A DNA stretch of 64,000 bases from Achromobacter pestifer. GTDB taxonomy: Bacteria; Pseudomonadota; Gammaproteobacteria; Burkholderiales; Burkholderiaceae_B. The notes beneath the pieces were generated by a model. It searched no databases, was not told where the DNA came from, and saw only the letters and a list, made by a program, of their open reading frames with translations. Below, piece after piece: positions 16,000-24,418 of this stretch (positions are counted from its first letter, which is position 1; the number at the start of each line of letters is the position of its first letter). Location: the NCBI RefSeq assembly GCF_013267355.1, contig NZ_CP053985.1, forward strand, positions 4,154,001-4,218,000, read 5' to 3'. The position numbers were made by a program, and so were the translations under genes.

Positions 16000-16872
16000 T
16001 CAGGCCCGGCCCGCGCCTGACAGCAGCAGATCGAGCGTCTTGTTGAACAGCGGATAGCCGTCGCCGGCGAAATCGGTCAGCAGGTCGAAATGGTTGCGCT
16101 GCGGTACCACCAGGTTTTCGACCGCGTGGCCGTGGCTGGCGCAATGTTGCGAGAAATCCCGGCTTTGCCCGCGAAAACCCTCGGTTTCCAGGGCGCCGGC
16201 CGCGAACACCATGGGGACTTCGTACAGCGTGGCTTGCTGGTACAGCCCCAGGCGGCGGGCTTCGGCCGCGCTCATGTGGAGATCGCGGTTGATGGAAGTG
16301 CGCAGCAACGGTTCCAGATCGAACAGCCCGCTCAGCCCCACATAGCCGCGTATCCTGCCCGCCAGGGCGGGCACCAGGTCGCGGCGCAGCGCGCGGGCGG
16401 CCATGTGCCCGCCGGCGGAGTGGCCGGACAGCACGATGCGGCTGGCGTCGTAGCCGTGGCGCTCGCCTTGCGTGGTCAGCCAGGACACGGCGGCGCAGGC
16501 CTCGTCGACGATCTCGGAGACGCTCGCGTGCGGCGCCAGCGTGTAGTTGGGCAGCGCCACGGCCACGCCGCGCGCCAGGTATTCGTCGGCGATGAAGGAG
16601 AAGCCGTGCTTGTCCAGCGCGCGCCAATAGCCGCCGTGGATGAAGACCAGCAGCGGCGGCGCCGGCACGTGGCTGGGAACGAACAGGTCCAACACGCTCG
16701 AGGGCCGTTCGCCGAAGCGCAGGTCCAGGCGCGCTTCGCGCCGGCTGCGCGTGTCCGCGCTGCGGCGCGCGTAGGTAAAGTAGATTTCCTCGCGTTCGGG
16801 ATGCCGGGCGCGCAGGTTGTACTGCGCTTCCTGCTCCGGATCGATCGCCTGCTCCTGGGAAGAAAACATCAT
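16000..16872 (-). CDS. Alpha/beta hydrolase of the kynurenine formamidase-like (HGGxW) group
   Basis: 290 aa. HGGYW (79-83) forms the oxyanion hole, GHSAGG (150-155) carries nucleophile Ser152, and His261 in RNHFDL completes the triad. HGGxW hydrolases of this size include arylformamidases, which cleave N-formyl groups, and also esterases. No tryptophan catabolic genes are nearby, so a kynurenine role is unlikely. In the island it may cleave an amide, formamide or ester. Start chosen at the first of two adjacent ATG codons after AGGTGA. Confidence 0.8.
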   Translation of the reverse strand: MMFSSQEQAIDPEQEAQYNLRARHPEREEIYFTYARRSADTRSRREARLDLRFGERPSSVLDLFVPSHVPAPPLLVFIHGGYWRALDKHGFSFIADEYLARGVAVALPNYTLAPHASVSEIVDEACAAVSWLTTQGERHGYDASRIVLSGHSAGGHMAARALRRDLVPALAGRIRGYVGLSGLFDLEPLLRTSINRDLHMSAAEARRLGLYQQATLYEVPMVFAAGALETEGFRGQSRDFSQHCASHGHAVENLVVPQRNHFDLLTDFAGDGYPLFNKTLDLLLSGAGRA

Positions 16873-16890
16873 CGCTTCACCTGTCTCCTG

Positions 16891-17604
16891 TCAGGCGCCC
16901 AGATAGGCAGCCTGTACCCGTGTATCGTCGCGCAGCGCCTGGGCGCTGCCCGAATACGCCACTCGGCCTTCCTGCAGCACGTAACCGTAGTCCGCGGCGC
17001 TCAAGGTCAGCTTGGCGTTCTGTTCGGCGATGAACAGCGTCAGCCCTTCCTGCTTGAGCCGCCGCAGCGACAGGAAAATATCCTTTACGACCAGGGGCGC
17101 CAAGCCCATGGAAGGTTCATCCAGCATCAGCAGGCGCGGGCTGCTCATCAGCGCCCGGCCTATCGCGACCATCTGCTGTTCGCCGCCGGACAGCGTTCCC
17201 GCCGCCTGCCGGGCGCGCTCGGACAGCCGCGGGAACAGGTCCAGGACGAATTCGAGGTTGCGGCGGAACTCCGCCTGGCGGCGCTGCTTCAGCAGCTTGT
17301 AGCCGCCCATCTCCAGGTTTTCGCTGACCGACAGCGGCGCGAACACGCGCCGGCCTTCGGGCACCAGGACGATGCCGCGGTCGACGATGCGGTCCGCGGG
17401 CAGCGCCTCTATCGCTTCTCCTTCGAAGCGCACGCTGCCGCGCAGGGGCCGCAGCAGGCCGCTCAGGCTGCGCATGACCGTGGTCTTGCCGGCGCCGTTG
17501 GCGCCGAGCAGGCAACCTATCTGCCCGGCCGGGATTTCCAGGCTGGCTTCGCGCAGCACGTCGCCAGCGCCATACGAGGCGCACAGATTGGTGATCTCAA
17601 GCAT
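16891..17604 (-). CDS. Branched-chain-type ABC transporter ATPase (LivF-like)
   Basis: 237 aa. Walker A GANGAGKTT (34-42), signature LSGGEQQ (138-144) and Walker B LLMLDEP (158-164) are intact, followed by the GLAP segment typical of LivF. Together with the LivG-like ATPase it energises import by the LivH/LivM-like permeases coded just upstream. The start overlaps the end of the LivG-like gene by 8 bp. The ligand is unknown; see the binding protein at 22217-23398. Confidence 0.92.
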   Translation of the reverse strand: MLEITNLCASYGAGDVLREASLEIPAGQIGCLLGANGAGKTTVMRSLSGLLRPLRGSVRFEGEAIEALPADRIVDRGIVLVPEGRRVFAPLSVSENLEMGGYKLLKQRRQAEFRRNLEFVLDLFPRLSERARQAAGTLSGGEQQMVAIGRALMSSPRLLMLDEPSMGLAPLVVKDIFLSLRRLKQEGLTLFIAEQNAKLTLSAADYGYVLQEGRVAYSGSAQALRDDTRVQAAYLGA

Positions 17605-18376
17605 CGGGCATGTCCTCCCCGAGATAGGCCTTCAGGACCAGGGGATCGACGCGCACCGCGTCGGCCTGGCCTTCGGCGATCTTGCGGCCGTAGTTCAGGA
17701 CCAGGATGTCGTCGCACAGCTGCATGACGAAGCTCATGTTGTGCTCGACCAGCAGCACGGTCACCCCGCTGGCGTTCACTTCGCGTATGACCTGGGCCAC
17801 CTGCGCCACTTCGGCATGCGGCACGCCCGCGACCGGTTCGTCCAGCAGCAGCAGCACAGGGTCGGCGGCCAGGGCGCGGGCGATTTCCAGGATCTTGGCC
17901 TGGCCGAAACTCAGGTCCGCGGCCAACACGTCGGCGTGGCGGGCCAGGTGCAGCTGTTCCAGCCGCTGCATCGCGATGTCGCGCATCTGACGCTCGTCGC
18001 GGCGCTGGCGGGGCGTGCGCAGCATGCAGGCCCACAGGCCGGAACCGAAGCGCGCATGGCAGCCGACCATGACGTTTTCCATTACCGTCAGGTCCTTGAA
18101 GATCTGCAGGTTCTGGAAGGTGCGGGCGATGCCCAGCCTGACGCGCTGGTGCGGCGGCAGGCCCTGCACCGAGCGGCCGCGCAAGCGCACGTCGCCGTTG
18201 CCCGGCTGCAGCAGCCCCGCGACGATGTTGAACAAGGTGCTCTTGCCCGCGCCGTTGGGGCCGATAAGGCCCTTGATCTGGCCTTGCTTCAGGTCGAAGG
18301 ACAGGTCGGCAAGCGCGGCCAGCCCGCCGAAATTGATGCCCAGATCCCGCACCGACAGGAAATCGTGATCAGCCAT
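17597..18376 (-). CDS. Branched-chain-type ABC transporter ATPase (LivG-like)
   Basis: 259 aa. Walker A GPNGAGKST (39-47) and Walker B LLLLDEP (175-181) are intact. The signature reads LSFGQ (155-159) instead of LSYGQ/LSGGQ, and the following segment is VAGVPHAE instead of the usual AAGMN-type sequence, both mild variants. The start overlaps the end of the LivM-like gene by 8 bp. Partner of the LivF-like ATPase. Confidence 0.92.
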   Translation of the reverse strand: MADHDFLSVRDLGINFGGLAALADLSFDLKQGQIKGLIGPNGAGKSTLFNIVAGLLQPGNGDVRLRGRSVQGLPPHQRVRLGIARTFQNLQIFKDLTVMENVMVGCHARFGSGLWACMLRTPRQRRDERQMRDIAMQRLEQLHLARHADVLAADLSFGQAKILEIARALAADPVLLLLDEPVAGVPHAEVAQVAQVIREVNASGVTVLLVEHNMSFVMQLCDDILVLNYGRKIAEGQADAVRVDPLVLKAYLGEDMPDA

Positions 18377-19385
18377 GGCGCACCTTTCCCTTCGTTGCCG
18401 CCACCGGGGATGCCGGCAGACGGGCTGAACGCCGGCACAGCCGCTGCGCCAGTCCCGCCAGTCCCCCGGGGAAGAACATCAGGACCAGGATCATGCCCAG
18501 CCCGAACAGCAGCAGCTCGACGTCATGGAAGGCGCGCAGCAGTTCCGGCACCGCGGTGTAGACCAACGCGCCGAACAGCGGTCCCCAGTACTTGCCCCAG
18601 CCGCCGACGGCAACCATGACCAGCAGTAGCACCGATGCGGAGAAGCTGAAGGTCTCGGGCGACGCGAACTGGTTGAAGTGGACGTAGAACGTGCCCGCCA
18701 GGGCCGCGACCGCGGCGCAGAGCACGAATACCGCCACCTTGAGCGCATAGGTGTTGATGCCCAGGCTGGCCGCGCCGACCTCGCTGCCGGCCACGCTGAT
18801 CATGGCGCGGCCGATGCGCGAGCGGGTCAGGTTGAGGAAACCCCACATCAGCAGCAGGCCCGCGGCCCAGGCCAGGTAGAAGAAGCGCCGGTCGGTATCG
18901 AAGGCATAGCCCGCGACCGTGATGGATTCGACCCCCGACAGGCCGTTGGGGCCGCCGGTAAAATCCACCAGTTCGACGAACAGCACCGACAGGATGGCGT
19001 TGAATCCCAGCGTTGCCATCGCCAGGTAGTGACCCCGCAGCCGCAGCACGGGCAGGGCGATCAACAGCGCTGCCGTGCTTGCGACCGCCAGCGCGGCCGG
19101 AATGCTGACGAGCGCGGGAATGCCGTACTTGGCCGACAAGGCGCCGCTGACGTAGGCGCCCAGGCCGAAGAAGCCGGCCTGGCACATGGAGATTTGTCCG
19201 CAGTAGCCCATCAGCAAGTTGAGGCTGGCGATCAGCATCAGGTTGATGCTGAACGTCACCGCCAGGCCCACGGCATAGCTGTTCGGCGCCACCAGCGGAA
19301 ACAGGAGGAAAAGGCCCCACAGCGCCAGCAGGATGCGCAGGTCGCGGCGCGCGCCGTCCCCGGGCGGATGGATTTCGGATTTCAT
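18369..19385 (-). CDS. Branched-chain-type ABC transporter permease (LivM-like)
   Basis: 338 aa from ATG 19385, preceded by AAGGGGG; a GTG two codons earlier is possible. It has about ten hydrophobic helices and the LivM landmarks LMGYCGQISMCQAGFFGLGAY-like (broken here: MGYCGQIS, FFGLGAY), TGGPNGLSG and VGGWGKYWGP. It forms the membrane channel with the LivH-like permease coded 11 bp upstream. The C-terminal tail is Arg-rich and ends ATKGKVRHG. Confidence 0.92.
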   Translation of the reverse strand: MKSEIHPPGDGARRDLRILLALWGLFLLFPLVAPNSYAVGLAVTFSINLMLIASLNLLMGYCGQISMCQAGFFGLGAYVSGALSAKYGIPALVSIPAALAVASTAALLIALPVLRLRGHYLAMATLGFNAILSVLFVELVDFTGGPNGLSGVESITVAGYAFDTDRRFFYLAWAAGLLLMWGFLNLTRSRIGRAMISVAGSEVGAASLGINTYALKVAVFVLCAAVAALAGTFYVHFNQFASPETFSFSASVLLLVMVAVGGWGKYWGPLFGALVYTAVPELLRAFHDVELLLFGLGMILVLMFFPGGLAGLAQRLCRRSARLPASPVAATKGKVRHG

Positions 19386-19396
19386 CGTCACCCCCT

Positions 19397-20281
19397 TCAG
19401 ACCTTGTTGATTTCGGCTTTGCCCAGCAAGCCCTGGGGACGGTAGAACAGCACCATCAGCAGCACGATGAAGGACAGCGCGTCCTTGTATTGCGAGGAAA
19501 TCAGGCCGCCTCCCAGCGCCTCGATCACACCCAGCAGCACGCCGCCGAGCAAAGCGCCCTGCAGGCTGCCCAGGCCGCCCAGCATGGCCGCGCTGAAGCC
19601 TTTGAAGCCGAGCATGGTGCCGTGGTCATAGGAAGTGAAGGTCAGCGGCGCGATGATCACGCCCGCGATGCCGCCGGCCAGCGCCGCCAGCACGAAGGCC
19701 ACCGTCACCGATCGCCGCACGTTGATGCCGACCAGGGCGGCGGCGTCGCGGTCGATGGCGGTGGCGCGCAGGGTCTTGCCCAGCAGTGTGCGTTCGAAGA
19801 AGAAATGCGTGCCCAGCATGAAGACCAGCGCCACCCCCATCACCCAGAAGCTTTGCGGCGGAATCTGCGCGCCGGCCAGCGGCACCGGGGTGTCGCCCGA
19901 AAACGCGGGATAGCCCATGGGGGTCTTGCCCAGCCCCAGCATCACCAGGCTCTTGGTGCAGATGGCCAGGCCGATGCTGAGCAGCGTCACCAGCAGGGGC
20001 GCGGGCTTTTTCAGCGGATGGATCACCAGGCGTTCGGACACGCCGCCCGCCAGGGCCACCAGGGCTACCGCGGCCAGGCAGGATAGCCATAGCGGCAGCT
20101 CGGCGACCGCGTAACAGGCGGCCGCCACCATGCCGCCCATCATGACCCATTCGCCCTGGGCGAAGTTGATGGCGTCGGTGCTCTTGAAGATGACGTTGAA
20201 CCCCACCGCCACGATGGCGTAGATGCTGCCGGTGGTGATTCCGGCGACCAGCAGTTGGATGATTTGCGCGGACATGTCCAT
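19397..20281 (-). CDS. Branched-chain-type ABC transporter permease (LivH-like)
   Basis: 294 aa from ATG 20281 (MDMSAQIIQL); a second ATG lies two codons in. Landmarks are GSIYAIVAVGFNVIF, NFAQGEWVMMGG, LRATAIDRDAA, LAGGIAGVI and GGLGSLQGALLGG. It follows the two di-iron protein genes in the operon, so the importer is split by enzyme genes from its own binding protein (22217). This order indicates that uptake and oxidation act on the same compound. Confidence 0.92.
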   Translation of the reverse strand: MDMSAQIIQLLVAGITTGSIYAIVAVGFNVIFKSTDAINFAQGEWVMMGGMVAAACYAVAELPLWLSCLAAVALVALAGGVSERLVIHPLKKPAPLLVTLLSIGLAICTKSLVMLGLGKTPMGYPAFSGDTPVPLAGAQIPPQSFWVMGVALVFMLGTHFFFERTLLGKTLRATAIDRDAAALVGINVRRSVTVAFVLAALAGGIAGVIIAPLTFTSYDHGTMLGFKGFSAAMLGGLGSLQGALLGGVLLGVIEALGGGLISSQYKDALSFIVLLMVLFYRPQGLLGKAEINKV

Positions 20282-20301
20282 GGCAGGGCCCCGGCGCCGG
20301 C

Positions 20302-21207
20302 TCAGTTGGGCCGGCGCGTGGTAAGCGCGATGCCCGGCAATTCGACGCCGAACTCGGCCAGGCGCCGCGTCACCGTCTCCAGGTACGACCACAGGACCTC
20401 GTACTCCCGGTCGGCGGACGCGGCGCCCAGGCCGGCCTCGGCCGTCAGCGCGTTGGCCCGGCTTTCGGGGCCATCGGGTTCCGCCAGCCAGGGGCAGTGA
20501 TAGCCGCGCAGTTCGACGTCGTTCAGATAGCCCGACACGGCCTGGGCCACGGCGGCGCGGTCGGCTTCGGACCAGGCGGCGGCGCGTTCGGCGACGTAGA
20601 GCCAGCCGAAGGTGGCGTGGCGCTCCTTGGCCTGGACGCACTGTTCCAGGATGCGGCGCGCCACCGGTTCCCTGGCGTTTTCCAGGTAGGCCCGGAACAG
20701 TTCCAGCTCCAGTCCGTCTTCCACTGCGGCATGGGTGGTGAAGAAGGCGTCGGCATTGCAGGCGGCATCCAGCACCTGGCGATGCCGGCATTGGTTGAAG
20801 ATGGCTTCCTGCTGCGGGCTGGGCGGGCGGTTCAGGTAGCCGCCCAGCAGCGTGGCGTAGCGATGGAAGCACTCGATCTGCCAGGCTTCCTCGGTGTTGC
20901 GCACGGTCAGGAAGTACTTGGGGTCGGACTCGCGGCCGCTCTCCAGGCACAGGCGCACCAGCAGCGCCGGCGTTTCGCTCAGGCCCGCGTATTCCACCCA
21001 GGCGCGGCGGCTCCAGGTCAGGCGGGCCGCGTCGCGGACCCGCGCATCGAGCGCGCCGAGGTCCAGGCTGGCCCAGGGAATGTCCGTTTCAGGCGCCCAG
21101 CGCTGCTGTTTGCCGGTTTCGTACAGTTCGCGGATCGAGGTGATGGATTGCTTGAGCGTCAGCGGGAAGCGGCGCTCAACGGGAATTCTGGTCGTAGCTG
21201 CGTTCAT
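20302..21207 (-). CDS. Ferritin-like protein, paralogue with degenerate di-iron site
   Basis: 301 aa, clearly related to its neighbour (21223-22152) over the full length: IRELYE...QRWAPETDIPW, TWSRRAWVEYAGLSETPAL, LLGGYL. The metal motifs are damaged. The first EExxH reads EEAWQ (Glu107, Gln110), and the second E-x2-H reads KERH (Lys194, His197). The middle Glu163 remains. Loss of one His and one Glu makes iron-centre formation unlikely, so it may be an inactive partner subunit, as seen in alpha/beta di-iron oxygenases. Homology by eye; function unknown. Confidence 0.72.
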   Translation of the reverse strand: MNAATTRIPVERRFPLTLKQSITSIRELYETGKQQRWAPETDIPWASLDLGALDARVRDAARLTWSRRAWVEYAGLSETPALLVRLCLESGRESDPKYFLTVRNTEEAWQIECFHRYATLLGGYLNRPPSPQQEAIFNQCRHRQVLDAACNADAFFTTHAAVEDGLELELFRAYLENAREPVARRILEQCVQAKERHATFGWLYVAERAAAWSEADRAAVAQAVSGYLNDVELRGYHCPWLAEPDGPESRANALTAEAGLGAASADREYEVLWSYLETVTRRLAEFGVELPGIALTTRRPN

Positions 21208-21222
21208 GGCGGGTCCTCGGGT

Positions 21223-22152
21223 TCAGAATTCGCCGATCTTCGGGTGGTGCAGCAGGGGCAGGCGCACGCCCCAGGGCTCCATCTGGCGGCGCACGCGCTG
21301 CACTGTTTCAACGAACAGGGGCTTTTCCAGTTCCTCGACCGTGGAGCCCAGGCCGGCTTCCCAGGTGAGCCGGTCCACTTCCATTTCGGCGCGCGAGGCC
21401 GGGTTGTCGGGCGCCAGCCATGCGCTGTGATAGCCGTTGAGCTCGACCTTTTCCATCATGTTGATCACGGCGTTTTCCACCACCTTGATTTCGGCGGCGG
21501 ACATCTGCGGAATGCGGTGGTCGAGGAAGCGCCAGCCGAACGCGCAGTGCCGCACCTCGTCGCGCATGATGCGGGCGCAGATCTGCTTGGCGACGGGGTC
21601 GCGGGTGATTTCGACCAGGTGGCGGAAGACGTCGAACGCGATTTCCTCGGCGGCGCAGACCAGCGCGGCGAGGATTGCCTCGACCGACACCTCGGGGTCC
21701 AGCGCCATCTTGCGCACGCCGTGCGTGGCGACGGAGCCCTGGTAGGCGGCCTGGGCCGGCTGCTCCATGTAGCCGCCGAGCGCTTCGGCCATGCGGTAGC
21801 AGGCTTCGGCGTGGCGGCTTTCTTCCTGCGAGCGGATGGTGAAGAACAGGCGCAGGTCGGGCTCGCACTTGTCGTGGCAGAAGCGGATCTGCAAGGCCGG
21901 GCTTTCCGAGATGGCGCCGTACTCGCTCCAGGCGCGGCGGCTCCAGTACTGGCGGGCCGCGTAGCGCTGCTCGGGCGTGTACTGCGAGGCGTCGAAAAGA
22001 TGCCAGTCGATGTCGGTGCGCGGGTCCCACTGCTTGACCGTTGCCAGGTGGTAGAGATCTCGGATCTTGGGGATCCGGGTATCCAGATCCAGCGGAAAGA
22101 TGCTTTCAGGATCGTCGAGGATCGTACGCGGCTCGGCGCTTGCTACGTTCAT
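21223..22152 (-). CDS. Ferritin-like di-iron protein, probable oxygenase
   Basis: 309 aa from ATG 22152, 7 nt after GGGAG. A four-helix di-iron fold is indicated by Glu111-x2-His114 (EESRH), Glu169/170 (AAEEIAF) and Glu199-x2-His202 (DEVRH). The N-terminal KIRDLYHLATVKQWDPRTD-like stretch is shared with ferritin-like N-oxygenase/AurF-type families, but I cannot assign a subfamily. It follows the ABC binding-protein gene and precedes its degenerate paralogue. Candidate for the first oxidative attack on the imported compound; the electron donor is not encoded nearby. Confidence 0.75.
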   Translation of the reverse strand: MNVASAEPRTILDDPESIFPLDLDTRIPKIRDLYHLATVKQWDPRTDIDWHLFDASQYTPEQRYAARQYWSRRAWSEYGAISESPALQIRFCHDKCEPDLRLFFTIRSQEESRHAEACYRMAEALGGYMEQPAQAAYQGSVATHGVRKMALDPEVSVEAILAALVCAAEEIAFDVFRHLVEITRDPVAKQICARIMRDEVRHCAFGWRFLDHRIPQMSAAEIKVVENAVINMMEKVELNGYHSAWLAPDNPASRAEMEVDRLTWEAGLGSTVEELEKPLFVETVQRVRRQMEPWGVRLPLLHHPKIGEF

Positions 22153-22216
22153 GACTGCACTCCCAGGTTTGCCGCGCCGGCGGCGCGCGTGAGTGGAGGT
22201 TGCGGAGATGGACTGC

Positions 22217-23398
22217 TTACTTGTAGTCGGCCAGCCGGAACTGTCCGTCCCGGTAGCCCAGCATGACGATGTCGTCCTTGGCCAGGCCGGAGTGGCGTTG
22301 GGGCGAGAAATTGAAGACCCCGCCCACACCCTGGTAACCGGTGATGGCGGCCAGCTGTTCGCGGGTCTTCTCCTTGTCGCCGCCGCTCTTTTCCAGCGCG
22401 GTGCGGGCCAGCATCATGGCGTCGTAGGTCTGGGCCACGAACTGATTGGGCTTGCGCTTGTAGCGGGCCTCGAAGCGCTTGCTGAGGTCCATGATGCGGG
22501 TCTTGATGGGATCGGCGTCGGGCAGGTCCTGGCCCACCGGGAACTTGACGCTGACCAGCAGCAGGTCCTTGACCGAGTCGCCCGCCAGCTTCATGTAGCG
22601 CTGGTCGACGAAGCCATAGCTATGCACCAGCGTCAGCTTGTCCAGGCCCAGCTGCTGCGCCTGCTTGATGAAAACCACGCCGGCCGGGGTGACGGTCCAG
22701 CAGATGATGGCCTGCACCGACGCGTTCTTGATGCGGGTGAGTTGCGGCGTCAGGTCGGTGTCGGCGGGGTTGAAGGATTCGTAGGTGATGTCGATGCCGC
22801 GCTTGGCGGCCAGCCGCTTCATTTGTTCGACGGCGCTCTGGCCGAAGCCGCTGTTGTCGGCCAGCAGGGCGGCGCGCTTGATGCCCTTCTTGTCGAAGTA
22901 GTCCAGCACCCGGTCGATCACCTGGTCGTCGTCCACGGTGCTCTTGAACACGTACTTGCGTTCCGCCACCGGCATCACGATCTGCATCGAACCCTCGGTG
23001 GAAATGAAGGGCGTGGCGGCCTTGTCCACCATCGGCACCATGGCCATGGCGATGCCGCTCATGTTGCCGCCGCCGACGATGATGTCCACCTTGTCCTGGG
23101 ACAGCAGCCGCTTGGTGGCGTTGATCGCCTTGGCGGTCTGGCTTTCGGCGTCGTAGAACACCCATTCGACGTTCTTGCCGCCGATGCCTCCGGCGGCGTT
23201 GATGTCGTCGATCGCCATTTCCATGCCGGCCTTCATGTCTTCGCCGAGAAAGGCGGCGGGACCGGTCACGGACAGGATGGAGCCTATCCGCACCGCATCC
23301 TGCGCGCCGGCCGCGTGCATGCCCAGCATCAGCGCGGCGGCCGGAAGCGCAATGGCCGCGCGCCGCGAGAATTCCAGAAACGTCTTTATGCAAGTCAT
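22217..23398 (-). CDS. ABC transporter substrate-binding protein (LivJ/amide-type)
   Basis: 393 aa from ATG 23398, with AGGAG 7 nt before it; an upstream in-frame ATG is less likely because the signal peptide begins here (cleavage near residue 33, AGAQ). It has a type I periplasmic binding fold: GSILSVTGPAAFLGE, AIDDINAAGGIGGK, LLSQDKVDIIVGGGN. It resembles binders for branched-chain amino acids, amides and aromatic acids; the ligand cannot be read from sequence. It is the first gene of the long operon running to 12514 and provides the specificity of the importer. Confidence 0.9.
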   Translation of the reverse strand: MTCIKTFLEFSRRAAIALPAAALMLGMHAAGAQDAVRIGSILSVTGPAAFLGEDMKAGMEMAIDDINAAGGIGGKNVEWVFYDAESQTAKAINATKRLLSQDKVDIIVGGGNMSGIAMAMVPMVDKAATPFISTEGSMQIVMPVAERKYVFKSTVDDDQVIDRVLDYFDKKGIKRAALLADNSGFGQSAVEQMKRLAAKRGIDITYESFNPADTDLTPQLTRIKNASVQAIICWTVTPAGVVFIKQAQQLGLDKLTLVHSYGFVDQRYMKLAGDSVKDLLLVSVKFPVGQDLPDADPIKTRIMDLSKRFEARYKRKPNQFVAQTYDAMMLARTALEKSGGDKEKTREQLAAITGYQGVGGVFNFSPQRHSGLAKDDIVMLGYRDGQFRLADYK

Positions 23399-23471
23399 GG
23401 TGCTACTCCTGTGCCTGATGCGGGATTTGAGGGGTGCAGCAACTTCCACGAACAGCGAAAACGTCGGCGGT

Positions 23472-24317
23472 CTAGTTCTCCGTCGCGCCGGGTGGGTTGC
23501 GGAATTCGAGCGAGTCCGACACCTGGTCCGTTTTGCCTGCGCCGTTCTGCAGCGGCACGCGCACCGAGTACCGGACCTGGTCCGCGCGATAGTGGGAAAA
23601 ACCGGACATGACCGGCTGGTCCTGCGTGTCGAAATACACCAGGTGCCGTGTCAGGATGGGATCTCCGGGCAGCAGGCTGAGGTAGTCGGCATGCTCGGCC
23701 TGCACCGCGCCGCCCTCGATCTTGAGGTTGCCGTAGGCCAGTTCGACCTGGTGGCCGATCAACTCCAGCAGGGAGCCGGCCTCGACCTGGGTGGCGTCGA
23801 TGCGGGGGATGCGGTCGACGCGCACGTAGCGGTAGTCGATGGAAATCGGTACCAGCTGGACCGTGCGCAGGCGCAGGATGCTCCAGACCGGCGTGCCCGG
23901 CGTCACGTCCAACTGGCGCGCCACCGCGGCGGTGGCGGGTTCCTGGGCACAGTGCAGCACGCGCAGGCTCAGGGGGCGGCCGTGCGCGGACCACTGGTCG
24001 ATGAAGTCCATGGCCGGGCTGAACTGCTCGTCGATCTTGGGGGCGCAGACGAAGGTCCCGGAGCCGCGGACCCGCCGCAGATAGCCCTCGTCCACCAGTT
24101 CCTGGATGGCTTGGCGGACCGTCATGCGGCTGACGTCGAATTGTTCGCTCAGCTCGTGGTCGGTATGAAAGCGGTCGCTTTCCTGCTGCCAGTTCAGGAT
24201 CATCATCAGCACGCGCCGCTTGATCTGCACATAGAGCGGCAGAGGGGAGTCCCGGTCCAGCGCCACGGGGCTGCTGGAGACGGGGGACTCGCTGCGGACG
24301 TTCGTAAGGGTAGACAT
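23472..24317 (-). CDS. GntR-family regulator, HutC/UTRA subfamily
   Basis: 281 aa. Winged helix (26-93: LYVQIKRRVL, LSEQFDVSRMTVRQAIQELVDEGYL, RGSGTFV) and a C-terminal UTRA ligand domain (about 100-265: RVLHCAQEPA, ILRLRTV, LPGDPILTRHLVYFD). It sits first on the minus strand, 73 bp upstream of the importer operon, and next to an AT-rich divergent region with a 16-bp palindrome. It probably represses the island and responds to its substrate or an early product. Confidence 0.9.
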   Translation of the reverse strand: MSTLTNVRSESPVSSSPVALDRDSPLPLYVQIKRRVLMMILNWQQESDRFHTDHELSEQFDVSRMTVRQAIQELVDEGYLRRVRGSGTFVCAPKIDEQFSPAMDFIDQWSAHGRPLSLRVLHCAQEPATAAVARQLDVTPGTPVWSILRLRTVQLVPISIDYRYVRVDRIPRIDATQVEAGSLLELIGHQVELAYGNLKIEGGAVQAEHADYLSLLPGDPILTRHLVYFDTQDQPVMSGFSHYRADQVRYSVRVPLQNGAGKTDQVSDSLEFRNPPGATEN

Positions 24318-24337
24318 GACAGCTGGATTCCGGAATA

Positions 24338-24375
24338 TGTATATAGGATTTGTATATTTGTCTAGTTAACTAGAC
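24338..24375. promoter_or_regulatory. AT-rich operator region: TGTATAT direct repeat and GTCTAGTTAACTAGAC palindrome
   Basis: Within the 101-bp divergent gap, TGTATAT occurs at 24338-24344 and 24351-24357 (13-bp period), and a perfect 16-bp palindrome occupies 24360-24375. HutC-type regulators bind palindromes with GT/TA/AC spacing, so the palindrome is the likely operator. TATGAT and TATATT at 24378-24388 could be -10 elements for the plus-strand genes. On the minus strand TAGACA followed by TATACA may be a promoter for the regulator. The assignment to the neighbouring regulator is inferred. Confidence 0.6.
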
Positions 24376-24418
24376 TTTATGATATATTGATTTCGAAAGT
24401 CAAGTACGGATTAGCGAT

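Noticed and set aside
16000..16872. Kynurenine formamidase (kynB) in a tryptophan pathway
   Set aside because: The HGGxW hydrolase has the right fold, but no kynureninase or tryptophan dioxygenase genes are nearby. The general family name is safer.
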